Assembly (NCBI RefSeq): GCF_005239225.2
Contig: NC_133301.1
Coordinates: 12,214,318 to 12,278,317 of the forward strand
From: Populus alba
Taxonomy: Eukaryota > Streptophyta > Magnoliopsida > Malpighiales > Salicaceae
DNA length: 64,000 nucleotides
Reading direction: 5' to 3'
Position 1 is the stretch's first letter; every line of letters starts with the position of its first letter. The notes under the pieces are model-generated. The model had not been told where the DNA came from. It worked only from the letters and a program-made list of their open reading frames with translations, and did not search any database. Positions 47,201 through 59,503 of this stretch are shown piece by piece. The translations under genes and the position numbers were made by a program.

Positions 47201-50200
47201 ATGAGTTAAAGTTCACACCTTGACAATTTTTATCTTTTTCTCCTTGCGAAATGGCCTGTTGGTGCAAGTTTCAGGGCAGCGGCATGCCTTGGAGCAGCTT
47301 ATACATTGAACCCTAGGAGACAATACATTCAGGTTACAATCCAACTAAATATATGTTTAAAGATGATATAAGATCAACAAAAGTTTGGGCAATAAGCCAA
47401 CCTCCAAACTATGAACAAAAGAAATCAATATTGAGATAATAAAGTGCAACTCGCTTAAAATCAGCAAAGAAACTTCTTTCTATGTTAAAGAAACACCTTC
47501 AAAAGCACCTGAAGTGACACACTATTACATGCCACAACAATCCTAATATATAAACAACCAAAGCTGCAAAGTTGAAATAATCAAACTTAGTAATGTATGG
47601 TATGTTCAGCTGATACAAAATATGTTTCAACCATATAATGCAGATAAAATATGAAGTTCTGTTTATTGGACAATTTTGCAAAGAAGCTGTACAAACATGA
47701 CAAATTCAAAAAAGAGAAAGAGGAAATTTGGTCATAGAGGATATGGTATGACAACATTATTCAAAGAATGCTATACATGATGCTGAGAAGACAATAATAA
47801 ACAGAAGAACCTGCTACTTTAATTTAGAGTGCCACGAGCAACTAGAGCTGGATTTATTTACAGGAAGCTCAATGATATATGAAGGGAAAGCATCTTTGTT
47901 GCAGAAAAACGAATCACTACATGTTTATTGTTGAAATACAAATTATGTTTCTATAGCTTGCGTTTACAAATAAAAATAGAGCCAAAAGTTCAACAAAATA
48001 TCTTTTAACAGATTTTCATACCAGAAGAAAAAATTGTTTTAAGAACGTCAGTTCATGGGCTTTATCAATATGAATTGTATAAGCATCCATTCTTGACCCA
48101 ATTAGCACTCGTGGGAGAAAATGAGAATTGTCGGAGAAAATGAGAATAAGATCTGACACATATAGATGATCAAAGAACTGATTATTGTTTGTACGCAGAA
48201 AAAAAAATGGAATAATAAAGGCGTACCTGCACACGCAATTCTCACAGCATGTAGAGCTGCAATTTGTGCATCCAACATCACCATCAGAATCATCACGCTT
48301 CTTCTTGACCAGGTAAACATCTAATGTCAATTAAGGTCATTCCCATGCTAAATCAAATACACAACTGTAGTGACCAAATGCACCTGTGTGTGCGTGTGTG
48401 CCTAAGCACATACAAAATGGAAAAAGATCATTGATTGCATAGCACATGCTGGCATTGTCAGCATATCCAAAAGCATGTGATTTGATTACTAAACTACTCA
48501 AAATATGAGATTAGTCTAATGTAACTGTATAATATAGGATACTGCGCCTGATGTGCACATATGGAGGTGGCTCTAGTTTATTCTCTGTCACGTCTTTCCA
48601 TGTTAAATCAGTCTTGAACTCCTCATCAATGTAAGGTAGAGGCAAACGACAAAATATTTCCTAAAATACAAAATGGAACAAAATTAGTTAGCTTACAAAA
48701 AAAATCCATATGATCAACCCACACGTGAATTCCTAGTAGTTTAATTCAAGAAATTGAATTGATGCTTTTTGGGGTAAACTAAAAAATACCCCTTTCCCAT
48801 ATGATTGCTATCAATATTGCCTTTCACCAATCGCTTCCATCAATCTCATCCTTACCATTACCAAAGGTTTTCAGTGCTACCCTTTCAATTATGTTTCCAG
48901 CCAAATTTGTAAACATAAATCGTTAAAATCCATGTGAGAACTCCAGAATTTAAAGATTAATCAAATTTAATGTTATAAATAAATAAAAAATAATGATGAA
49001 AAAGAAGAGTTCAATTTAAACTAAAAGTTTTGAAAAAATTGGATCTCATGTAGACTCAAAATTTAAAAAATAAAGCAACTTAAAGTTAAAAGTTAATAAA
49101 ATTTGAATCCCATTTAAAATCAAAAATAAAAAAAATACGATTCTTCAGGTTTCAATTCATTGTATTCCAATTTTTTACTATCAATTCTGTTTGTTTCATT
49201 CTAAATTTAACAAGTCTTTAAATTCTGGAGTTGCCACATGGATATTTAAAAGAATATGTCAACTGATTTGGATGGAATAGGTTGGGGTACAATTGAAAAC
49301 ATTTAGTAACATTAAGGGGGAAATTGAGGGAACTGATTGGTGAAGGGAAATATTGATAATGATCCTATAGGTGAAGGGTATTTTGTAGTTAACCCTACTC
49401 TTTTTTGCATGTGCTAACTTTCTCATTCAGTCTTGTATAGCTTCACATCCAACTCCATGCTGATCTCGGATTATTAAGAAAAGAAAAAAAGAGACACTGC
49501 AAGTACAACCACTAATGAAATAAGGACCTAGTGACTGCCTCTCCACTTCAGATGCCAGGGTGAAAAGAAAAGGTAACCATTACTAGTGATTACACTAAAT
49601 AACTTGATGTACACTACACTACTGACTTGGCCTTGCATATTTGGACAAGTTCAATTAAGCTGCCCATGGATCAAGATAAAAGTCAGTTTCAGTTTTGTCT
49701 AAATACTGGTCCTTTGTGTCTCAGTTATGTCTAAATACTTGTCCTTTATGTCTTTGCCCTAACATTGAAATGAATGGCGTGTTTTGTGAAGTGCAGGATG
49801 TATCCGTGAGGGATAGAAATTAGTAAGTTGTAGGTTATCCTGGTATGAGTAATATAGATTGTTTCTTTCATCAGGGTCATTGCTAAACAAGCTCGCCATG
49901 CTTATCCCTACAACGCCTCTTCTCATTGTCTTTACTGTTTTTTTTTCCTGTTGAGACGTGTTAACTATCAAGGTAAAATATGATCAACAATTCCACAAAT
50001 TATACTGCAAAAAATCTGACCTCGATATCAGTTGCTGGAACCACATGCTGCTCATTCAACAAATATCAGACCTGTCAGCCAGCCTAATCAATAAAAAAAG
50101 GAATGAAGAAATAAAATCTCAACAAAAAATAAGTGTTCAATAAGATGAAAGTAACTGGTTATGTTATTCTCAAGTCATTTTGTTCTAACTGCCAGACCAC

Positions 50201-51746
50201 AAAAGTAATCAGTTTATCGCAGGGATTACCATCGATCAGTGTTGCATTATTAACATTTCAAGTTAAACGATTGTTTTGCAAATCAAAAAAAGGACCGCTA
50301 ACAGTAAAACAAAATGACTATGGTACTGTGTGCAATCACATATTGGATAAGAACTCAAAATGAATGAATTTACCAAACAAGTAACATAGCTGAATTACAG
50401 AGATTCACAAGCTCAAATATTTGTGGAAAACACTACATGTAATTGTCATAATTGATCATGACAAGGACCTGAAGATTATAAAATGGAGGAAAGTGAATAT
50501 ATTTGCATCAAAATAGCATAAAACTGACAAAAATACAAATTGTATCCAAATGAATATAGGGGAGGATGCAGGTTTAGGTAGTAATTAATTCTCATTGGAC
50601 AAATCAGCATCAACCTGAACCACTACAAAAGTGTCGAAAAAAAGAATCAGCATATTGCCTGTAGTTAGCAATTACCACTTCCCATTTTAACAAGTCAAAG
50701 TCAAGAAATTAGGTAAAAAATTAGCCAAGGAAATGTGAGCATGAAATTGCTGGAAAAGTGATGCCAAGAACAGCCAGGTTCAGAACTTCAAGAAGGAGAG
50801 AGAATCACTTAAACCAAATTGATTTGTAAAAGGTTTTTTGGGTGGGAATCCAACATTCCTTTACAAACCAAACTTTGGGATCCTCAAAATCTCATAAGAC
50901 AAACCCAAGGTATTTTGCAGTCTCATAAACCAAATGCTAGAAAGATGAGTGGAATTAACATGTTCAAGCAATTGAAATGAAATATAAACGTACTATCTAC
51001 ATGGCTGGGATAATTACTGGTCCTATCATCATGAAGTTCTCCAAATCTTTAAACTACTTAACAAGTTTAGCCACTTGTAGCTAGAATTGGACTCCAGAAC
51101 TCCATATTTTACATTTTATAGCTGGGTTTAAAATCTTGAGAGTCAAACAACAAACATCATGGAGCATGATAAAGAATAACATATTTTTTAATTGCCAACC
51201 CAATAGAAAGATCCTGAGCAAAAGTTGCACATCGCATCTAGTCAATTAACAAAATTTTTGTTTGAGCTGTAGAATTTGGCAGTGGAACCACATGATATCC
51301 CACAAAACTCATTAGACATGTGAGACAATAAACACAGTTGCATTAAACTATCATACTGAGAATACATTATAACTTTTTCAACCCTTTCACTAATTTTTTG
51401 ACAAAGCAATAACTGTATTAGAAAACTTCATGCACCAAAATTCTAAAAAGGACAATAATGAGTTGCTAGTGAAGGAAAGAAGAGATTGACCTTCTTATCT
51501 AGCCGCCAATTAGTTGGATGCCGCCAACAAACTGCTCGTCCTGGTTGGTTTTTCAGATAAACTACTTCATCAGACCATGGTGCACACTGATTATGTGATG
51601 CTACTGTGCATCGAACACAACGCCAATGAAATTTCCCTTTGCAAGTGAAACATTCCTGTTTGGAGTGACATGTCACATATGTGCAATAGAACCACGAATG
51701 CTTGCTGCTAATAGTCAGCAATATTTTGTGACAAGAAGAATCATGA

Positions 51747-51790
<44 letters not shown>

Positions 51791-54153
51791 CAATTGTAGA
51801 GCACAATTGACAGGACATCAGTCACAATTGACCTTTCATCCTGGGAACTCCTATACATCTATTTCACCTTGTTTTCCTCCTTTTAGTAAAAAAGGCACAA
51901 CATTGTTACATGGACAGAAAATAGCATTGAATATAAATGTGAAAAATCTTATGTATCAAAGAATGATATCATGACTAACTAGATCTTACATGCTGAGGGC
52001 ACTTGAATTTTCTCAGATTTGAAACTCCAAGCCCTTCCACAACACATGTCAAGTGATAAACTCCCTGACAATTACGAACAGAGCATTGCATTCCCTCCCC
52101 GGGGTAGATAGATCTACAGCAAAAGAGACATTCCACCTGGAATGGGTACAAGAAGGCTTTGATGTCAGTCGCAGGAAACCATAATTGCACACAATGTGCT
52201 TCACAATTACAAATCTGCAAAAAAGGGATTGAACAAGCATGCTCTGATTTCTCAATTCAAAAACTGGAACCCATATTCATAGTACAATCAGTATAGTATT
52301 TCAAATTTCAAACTTTTTTGCATGACCAATGTTTACACTCCATTCCTTGGTGATAAAATAAGCAAAATCTGAAAATCTTCAAAGCCAGCCATGAATCAAA
52401 CAAGAAACTGTTTGTTCCACCCATGCATGCACTGATTTCTAATTTCAAAAACTGGTATGCTTATACATACCACGTTCCCTATAATATTCAAAATTTCAAA
52501 TTCTTTGCATGGATAACTTTTACACTCTATTACTTGGTAAAAAGGTAAGTGAAATCTGGAAATCTTCACAGCCAGACATGAATCAAACAAGAAACTGTTC
52601 ACTCTAGACATGAACTTCTTCCATAGGCTTCTGAGCTCTGGTTCTTATTGACTATATGAAAAGAATACAAATTCTACCGCCAAAGCTCTACATGGATCCC
52701 CACAAACCTCAACAATGAGTAAAAGGACATATTTAGCTTTAAAGAGAAAATGCACCAGGCTCCCTCACATCCCTATTGACCTTATTTCCATCCTTCATAC
52801 CAAAACCAATAACACAATATGCAGGCTCGGCTGCTTGCCACTACAGAAATCATTTCGTACAAAGAAAACAGAGGGGTTGAAAGTCTATGACCTGCTTAAA
52901 GATGGAGCTCAAGATGGTTGAACAACCCAGAATCCAATTAGCATTTAATAAATTGATTAGCTGTTATCCACTTAGTATTTATCCATAATGTGCTTTGAAT
53001 TATATAATCTCTACAATTTGTCCCCCGGAATGAAAGCAAGCTATAATTCGCCCAACAAGCACCAGACAATGTTCACCTTAAGGACCCATTCCAAAACTTT
53101 AACCAAGATTGCATCTATAATCAATTCATAATTTTCTTTCTTGCAATCTAAATTAAAAACCTTTAACTCTGTCTATCTCCGAATAGATCAGTTTGTGAAA
53201 CCTATCTTTAGAAGCAATTAAAAGGGGGGGAATCATCAGACCCTACACAAATAGCTTTCCAAAGATCACCCATAATCTATACTAGAGCCAACATATAAAT
53301 AATATCACAACACTTACATCCCAAATCATTGAGTAGCACAAATATACAAGAAATTACAATCTCCCTCGGCAAACTTATTAACTAACACAAAAGCAGAATG
53401 CAGTCCAACAAGATTCTTAAAAATAAGTAAGAAAGGCAACAAATTCTGTCTTGATATTACCATAAAAAAAAAAAAAAAAAAAACATAAAATTGAAACACT
53501 AGAGTAGCCTCCAATATTCACGCAAACCATCGATTTACTGCCCCAAGTAACCAAAAACTGAAAATCCTAGCACCAAAGTTTTACTTTTAAGAAGCCCAAA
53601 AAAAAATAGAAGCTAAGAAGCAGCATTTTCATATAAAAAAAATGCCTCAATTAATTACACCATTTAACCAAAAATTCAAAATTTCCACCCCAAATTCTAA
53701 TTTCAAAGAAAAAAAAAAGAAGTTTAAAAAATCTACCATTTTCTTTGCACCAACAAGAAAAGGAAGAAGGCAGCGAGATTGTGAGACACCCGCATCCATC
53801 TTCTTCTGAACCCAAACCCTAACGTAATCATCCAAGCATTTACCATTATTACTACTAATATTATTATTAAACCCCTTCTTGCAACCCAATCGGCCACCAC
53901 TGGTCCGCTTCAAAACCCTAATCGAACTCCCATTGCACAAACCTGCCGCTCCTTCTGGAACACTTTGGTCCCATTTAACTAGGGTTTTGACTGAAACAGA
54001 AGTTATTGTCGCCGTCGTTGAGGTAATTGAATCTGATTGATCAATGGCATCAGGAGGAGGAGGGAGAGGAGAGTTGGGTTTGAGAGCAGGGCAGCGCGTG
54101 AGAGTAAGAGAAGAGGAGAGAGAGAGGTTACCTCCTAGTCCTAGATCTGGCAT
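44206..54153 (-). CDS. ASHR3: ASHR3-type PHD/SET histone-lysine methyltransferase
   Basis: Nuclear histone H3 methyltransferase. Arabidopsis ASHR3/SDG4 acts on H3K36 and functions in stamen and root meristem. Ten coding exons, all in phase: 54153-53737, 52136-51990, 51655-51491, 48660-48543, 48320-48227, 47312-47219, 47037-46959, 45826-45655, 45060-44980 and 44362-44206. They give 507 residues (Arabidopsis about 497). Order: a serine- and proline-rich N-terminus; a cysteine-rich PHD-type zone (ECLFCCRSIYPGEGMQC to CWRHPTNW, about 140-240); an AWS-like zone (CTNCSSTCCENC to CRCPETCTNR, about 300-335); and SET from about 346 with GWGV, EYIGE (367-371), RFLNHSCKPNC (about 415-423) and YDYR. The post-SET CYCGAPNCQGYLG is followed by a basic tail. 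All catalytic motifs are intact. Every intron is GT-AG. Large introns hold a foldback element and a tandem duplication. Confidence 0.93.
48771..49395. mobile_element. Foldback/MULE-like MITE with about 200-bp terminal inverted repeats
   Basis: Left arm 48771-48972 starts ggggtaaactaaaaaatacc. Right arm 49195-49395 is its inverted copy, with complement starting gggttaactacaaaataccc. Shared internal blocks include atcaatatt, ttcaccaatc and tccatgtg...aactccagaatttaaaga. The arms are roughly 75-80 percent alike by eye, and about 220 bases of AT-rich spacer lie between. No coding sequence and no clear target-site duplication. It sits in the intron between exons 3 and 4 of the ASHR3-type gene. Confidence 0.8.
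51751..51788. repeat. (TA)n microsatellite in an ASHR3 intron
   Basis: TA run in the intron between exons 2 and 3. Confidence 0.95.
52226..52600. repeat. 187-bp tandem duplication in ASHR3 intron 1
   Basis: Two units share ctgatttct (52244 and 52432), caaaaactgg, tttgcatg, ttacactc and atgaatcaaacaagaaactg (52391 and 52578). They are diverged by small indels, so this is an older duplication. It lies wholly within the first intron. Confidence 0.8.
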
Positions 54154-54449
54154 TTTAATTCTCTCTCTAGCAACTCCACTATCGGAGAGAATTTTTTTAT
54201 ATAAATCCTTCCTAGCAGTAATTTGGAGTTTTTTTTTTTTGTTTTTGATATGAGTATTTTGGGCGGGAAAAGGTGACGCTTGTAGTTTTGAGGTTGTGGC
54301 GTTGGGAGCTGTGAAATGGCTATACGGGGGTTGATGTTGTCGGGATTTTACGGGATTGCCCAAGTGAAATGATAGCGTGCATTCGTGCTTATGTGCCCCG
54401 TGACTGTGGGGGTCAATTTCGGTAAGTGCGTGTTTTTTATTCCAGTGAA

Positions 54450-54595
54450 GTGTGATTTTTAAAAGTATATTTTATTTAAAGATATATTAAAATATTTTAA
54501 AAATATATATTTTATTTTAATACATTAAACTATAAAAAAAATTAAAAAAATATTAATTTTTTTTTAAAAAGCTAAACATAATTTTAATATACACA
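54450..54595 (-). repeat. Dispersed AT-rich MITE-like repeat
   Basis: Upstream of the ASHR3-type gene. It has tatattaaaatattttaaaa and the T/A blocks of the family. Confidence 0.45.
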
Positions 54596-54619
54596 TAAAT
54601 AAAATGTTTGAGAGTACAG

Positions 54620-54725
54620 TAAATAACACATTTTAAAGTAATTTTTAAATAAAAATATATTAAAATAATATTTTTTTTATTTTAAAAATTAATCATATCA
54701 AAATAAATTTTAAAAAATAATTTTA
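54620..54725 (-). repeat. Dispersed AT-rich MITE-like repeat
   Basis: Adjacent second copy with aaatatattaaaataatatt, attaatcatatcaaaataaa and aaaaataattttaaacta. Confidence 0.5.
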
Positions 54726-54729
54726 AACT

Positions 54730-56300
54730 AACACATTGTCAGTGGACTGCCGAACTCGCCTGGAACACAAAAACAAGCGGCAAAGGTGGAGGAGCGTGTC
54801 TGTGAAAATTAAAAACTACTGTGACTTGTCTTCCTTATTAATTACTGTGGCTTCTGGCATTGTTGAATTTTACCATTTCCAACTGGTTAGAAAATATCAT
54901 TACCTTTCGGCCAACTATAAACTAGTCCTTGATCTATTTTTACTCTGATTTGAATCCTTAACTTATTTTTGTTTAATAATATCATCTTTTCATCTAGGAT
55001 TTCATTTATGCGGTAAGTTTGGCCGTTTATACGGTCACGATAGAAGAGATACTTATAGGCACATGATTTCTTTTTTTTATTATTATTAATATAAATCTTT
55101 GAATTAATTTGTGTGAATTTCAACTAATCTCACGAGTTTTAAAGTTAATAATTATATAAACTTTCAATAATTCTGAGATTTGTAGGACTTAAACAAGTAA
55201 TTTCAAAAAAATAAATTTAGAATCTGATCAATTAAACTATATCCTTTAAAATTAGGCCCATGATTTCTTACATAGAAAGAGAGAGAGAGACTTGTATTAT
55301 TATGTCATCATGTTGAATGAAAGAAAATATAATGGTTATGTCACCATGAGAGAGAAGCAGTATCTTAGTGGTGCTCATCTATGATGTTTTTATTTTTATG
55401 TTTTTTGTTTTTTTTTTATAATTTTTCACAATAAAAAAATATAAAACTAAAAACAATAAATTTATATTTTACACCCACAAATTATAACACAAATAGTTGA
55501 GGGACTAATTATTTATTGTTGTTATATTTTTTTTCTTTTAGTTATGGGTCTCATCATTAAAAACAAACAGAACAATAAAAATAAATATATGTTTAACACC
55601 CACAAATTATAATACAAATAGTTGAGGGACTAATTATTTATTGACTCGAACTTCAGAATAGTTTTTTTTAACCAGTTACAATTTTTATTTTTATTTTCTA
55701 TCATAAACCTTCTTTTTATTTCTATATTTTCCATGATACGTTAAAATTTTGGTATCAAAATAATGGTTCAGACTACTGTGGGTATATGAAAACTGATGAA
55801 AAACAATCAAACGTTAGTCATTGAGAAACAATTGAAATACACAAGGTTTGATTTCAAGGAATTGATGAGTAAATAGAGCTTCTCAAGCAGAATTTAGATA
55901 AATTATTTCTAATTAAATCTAATTGCAAAATTTATTAAAATTAGATCATGATGGTCTTGCAACTTTCAAGTCACGAGAATTGAAGAGTAAAGTAGGTGAG
56001 CACTTACAATTCAATACTATCTTTCAAATTGCATGGCATGAAATTAACTATCTTTCTTTAAATAAAAAAAACATGAGGGGTTGGATCGTATTTCAAGATA
56101 TTGGTCAAATAACTTGAATATGTTGCTATGTTTTCTGAGTGGTAATTAAGGTGAAGGTGTGATTCTAGGGTTTGTTAGCTTATAAGGATGATGAGATAGG
56201 TTCGTTAAGACTTTGTGTTCACAAATTGAGAATAGAAAATTCATTGATGGCATGAATAAATTTGATAAGTTGCATGAGAGGACAATGTGGAGGAGTATTA
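54730..56300. other. Intergenic, no gene seen
   Basis: AT-rich. Includes a SINE copy (55080-55250) and a direct repeat of a roughly 50-base block (cacccacaaattataacaca near 55471 and 55600, each followed by aatagttgagggactaatta). No coding frame accepted. Confidence 0.45.
55080..55250 (-). mobile_element. tRNA-derived SINE, diverged copy
   Basis: The minus strand starts GGATATAGTTTAATTGATCAG (A-box-like) with GTTTAAGTCC as a B-box-like motif, and then the family tail including ATTATTAACTTTAAAACTCG. Same family as 27803-27966. Confidence 0.5.
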
Positions 56301-56414
56301 ATGCTCTGTTTGTTTCAAGGAAAACGAATTCCTGGAATTCGATGTTTGGTTGAAACAGTAAGTCAACGGAATCACTGCTTTGAGAAAGGAAATTAAAGAA
56401 AGGAAGTTTCAACT

Positions 56415-56442
56415 GTAGCAGCGAATTATAATTCACTGCTAC
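56415..56442. repeat. 28-bp near-perfect palindrome
   Basis: gtagcagcgaattataattc followed by actgctac. One mismatched pair in 14. Just upstream (about 56325-56341) lies a smaller palindrome, gaattcctggaattc. Probably the remains of a foldback or MITE sequence. Confidence 0.7.
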
Positions 56443-56749
56443 TGTAGCAGTGATGCAGAGATGGCGTGGCATGGGATGTTGGGCTTCAGAATTCCAAAAG
56501 GGAGCCTAAGAGTAGTTTGGGTGAGGAATTAAGAGCATTGGCACAGTAATAAACCATTATTTGACTAGGAATTGTTATGTTTTGTTTTTATATATTAGTT
56601 GATTTAATAAGAAAAATAAACCACTAGTTAAAACATCAAAACCTAAAATACTATTTAAAACTTATAAACTCACACCACTCGATGAGAAATTAGCTAGTTT
56701 TATTTTAATCAGATAATAAAGAAATAGATAATGATAACAAATGGGTTAA

Positions 56750-58110
56750 ATTTTTTTAAAACAAAGGTGATACATAACAATAAAATAGGAAAATATATTT
56801 TTATAAAAGGAGACAAATAATTTAATTCAATTCTCAACCTACATCGGGTCAATCCAAATTAGAATAACAAATCTGTAACTCAAGGAGCAAATTAAAGATA
56901 GGCCAACTCGAATTAATATGTCAAGCTTACGACCCGAGTCATGAGATGAAGATAACATGATAGAAAAGAAAATATAAAAACCATAAAGCTGAAAATAAAT
57001 TAAGTTAAAAAAATAATATAAACACGCAATAACTTTTCGAACTCGTGACCCTGAATATTAGATTGAAAGAACCTTATATAGAAAAATGACAAAGTTCAAT
57101 TTCAATTAGATGTTGAAGAATTAACTTGGAAAAAGAATATTAATTATATAAAAGGATAAAAAAAATAACAATTAAAAGAATAAAATTAAAATTAAAATAC
57201 AAAATAAGTTTTATTTTTTATTGAAGGGTACTGAAATGAAAAAGAAAAATTAATTGAACAAAAGGAACAAAAAAATAAATAAAAAATAAGGATTAAAATT
57301 GAAATAAAAAATAAAAAAACAATTTTTTTTATTAATAGATGAAATTGAAAACAAATCAATTTAACAAAAGACTCAAAAACAATAATCAAAATAACAAGGA
57401 CTAAATTAAAAGTAATAATATTTGGCAAATTAGGATTGAAAAATGAAATTAAAATAAACAAATATTTTATAAAAGGGCCAAAAATAAAAATTAAAAATCA
57501 AAAATAAAAAAAATAAGAACAGAAGTTGAAAGATCAACAAAAAAAAGTGTCAAGATGTAATTTTTAAAGGAGGAAAGAGAAAAAAAATCCACCGACAACA
57601 AACCACTACCACCTACACACGTATCGCAACTTCTAAAAGAGGACGTCGAAGAGTGCACCACACATGCCCCAACATTTTTCATTATTATTTTTTATATTTA
57701 ATAAAATATAAAACTACCTCTAAATTCATCTAATAATATCTAAAAAAACCATTTCAAAAAGATGAAAATTCCTTTGACACTAGTTTTAATTTTATTTTTA
57801 TTTTTAAGGATATTTTGATAATTTTATTGTGCATTTTATTTTTTTTATACTTGGTTAAATACCCAATTTCCCCTAAGCTAAATTTATAGTAATAAAATAA
57901 ATCATTGTATACTAAATTTCCTCATGCACAAGTTCTAATTTTTTTATTTCTAAAGATAATTTGATTGTTTTACTTGCATTTAAAATTATAAAAAAAAACT
58001 TATTTATTTATGATTAATTTAGTAATGATTAGAAGATCTTATGAAAAAACCTACATTCCGCTAATAGCTAGTGCAAGGATTTTTTGTGAGAATGGCAATA
58101 TCGTCATTCT
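56750..58110 (+). repeat. Unclassified large dispersed repeat, copy 3
   Basis: Block order as in copy 1: tgttgaagaattaacttgga, aaaagaataaaattaaaatt, attgaagggta, then a GC-richer patch with ccaccgacaacaaaccacta and agaggacg, then ctttgacactagttttaa and a T-rich tail. The LINE at 58139 inserted just beyond or within its 3' end. Confidence 0.6.
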
Positions 58111-58138
58111 AATGTTCCATTAAACAATATCCAGGAGT

Positions 58139-59263
58139 AGTATACAGCAATATCCTCTGGACAAAGAAGCAGAGGATCGGCTTGTCTGGAAAGCCAATAA
58201 CACAGGAAGATACTCGGTTAAATCTCTATGTGGGCTTTTATCTCCTAGTTCTCCATTGAACACTGTCTTCTCCTTTAAGGGGATTTGGAGAGGTCTCGTC
58301 CCACCTAAAGTAGAGGTTTTTTGCTGGATGGCCATCATCAACAAAATCAACACCCGCAGCATGTTAGTTAAAAGAGGCATACTGGATATCTCAGCTGCAA
58401 TCTGTCCGATCTGCTTGGCTGAGGAAGAAATGGTCGACCACCTTTTTATTCATTGCTACAAGCACTGGCTCATTTGGTCCAAAATCATCAATTGGTGGGG
58501 CTTAGCTTGGTGTTGTCCAAGGAACTTGGCAAATCTCTTCTCTCAGTGGGACTCTTTGGTTTATGGCAAATTTCAGAAAAAAGTATGGGTGATGTTGTTC
58601 TTTTCTGCGACATGGTCTATGTGGCTTCTTCGCAATGATGTAATATTTAAGCAGAAGATCCCAGATTATGATACTTTGTTCTTCATTATTGTTACTCGGC
58701 TTTGCTTATGGTTAAAGGCTATTGAATCGGATTTTCCCTACTCCTCCTCAGATTTGCTTCGATCTGCTGAAGGTCTGGTTCGGTGGACTAATTCTCAAAA
58801 GTTGAGGATTGGTATTATATGGTCTCCCCCTATGACGAATAGATTCAAATGGAATGTTGATGGATCCTCTATCGGAAAACCTGGCCCCTCCGGAATAGGT
58901 GGTGTTTTGCGGAATCATCATGGAATACTTTTAGGTATTTTTTCTATGCCGATTGGGATCTTAGACTCTAATGTAGCTGAGCTGAGAGCAGTAGTCAAAG
59001 CTATCGAATTGTCAGCCTCTAACTGCTTCTTACATCATAAACATATTATTATCGAATCTGATTCTGCCAATGTCATTAGCTGGATGAATAATTCTTATAA
59101 TAGGCCTTGGATTCATCATAAACTCTTCTCTTCAGCTCAGAGGCTAGCTTCATGTTTTGATTCAATCACCTACTCTCATTCTTACCGGGAAAGCAATCAC
59201 ATGGCAGATCATCTCGCTAAACAAGGAGTGCACAGAATATCTGATTTTGTGGCTTGGTTATGA
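58139..59263 (+). CDS. LINE ORF2 C-terminal fragment (zf-RVT and RNase H)
   Basis: Open without a stop from the insertion boundary at 58139 to the TGA ending at 59263. No natural ATG marks a start because the 5' end is missing. It begins with LDKEAEDRLVWKANNTG. A zinc-binding reverse-transcriptase segment follows (VPPKVEVFCWMAIINKINTR, CPICLAEEEMVDHLFIHC, WWGL). An RNase H domain comes next, with FKWNVDGSS, NVAELRAVVKAI, IIIESDSANVISW and SNHMADHLAKQG, which contain the D-E-D-D catalytic set (about residues 202, 242, 269 and 318 counted from codon 58256). Any translated product would be orphan RNase H without reverse transcriptase. Confidence 0.85.
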   Translation, partial: SIQQYPLDKEAEDRLVWKANNTGRYSVKSLCGLLSPSSPLNTVFSFKGIWRGLVPPKVEVFCWMAIINKINTRSMLVKRGILDISAAICPICLAEEEMVDHLFIHCYKHWLIWSKIINWWGLAWCCPRNLANLFSQWDSLVYGKFQKKVWVMLFFSATWSMWLLRNDVIFKQKIPDYDTLFFIIVTRLCLWLKAIESDFPYSSSDLLRSAEGLVRWTNSQKLRIGIIWSPPMTNRFKWNVDGSSIGKPGPSGIGGVLRNHHGILLGIFSMPIGILDSNVAELRAVVKAIELSASNCFLHHKHIIIESDSANVISWMNNSYNRPWIHHKLFSSAQRLASCFDSITYSHSYRESNHMADHLAKQGVHRISDFVAWL

Positions 59264-59486
59264 CCCTCATAGATAATTTATCGGTACTTTGTTTAATCCA
59301 ATGCAGATTATGTTGATTGGGGCATTCTTTTGGCTCCTATGCAGGAACCAGATGGTGGAAGGTTTTTATTGAGTTTGTAGGGTTTATGTTATATAGGTTT
59401 GCTAGCTAATTCAGCAAACTTTTTCTCTGTGTAATGATTGCATTGCACAATTTTGCATTACTTAATAATAACAGCTTCTTTCAAAA
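58139..59486 (+). mobile_element. 5'-truncated LINE (non-LTR retrotransposon), recent insertion
   Basis: The insert is flanked by a perfect 17-bp target-site duplication, aaacaatatccaggagt at 58122-58138 and again at 59487-59503. The 1348-bp insert keeps the 3' part of ORF2, a roughly 220-base 3' UTR, and a short A tail (tttcaaaaaa). This is the standard product of target-primed reverse transcription that stopped early. The perfect duplication and unbroken frame indicate a young insertion. Promoter, ORF1, endonuclease and most of the reverse transcriptase are absent, so it cannot move on its own. Confidence 0.92.
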
Positions 59487-59503
59487 AAACAATATCCAGG
59501 AGT

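Noticed and set aside
48016..48320. Minus-strand frames read as independent small genes
   Set aside because: The supported part is exon 5 of the ASHR3-type gene. The rest is intron read-through.
57192..57682. Phenylalanine-rich minus-strand frames
   Set aside because: Complement of the A-rich dispersed repeat. Composition artefact.
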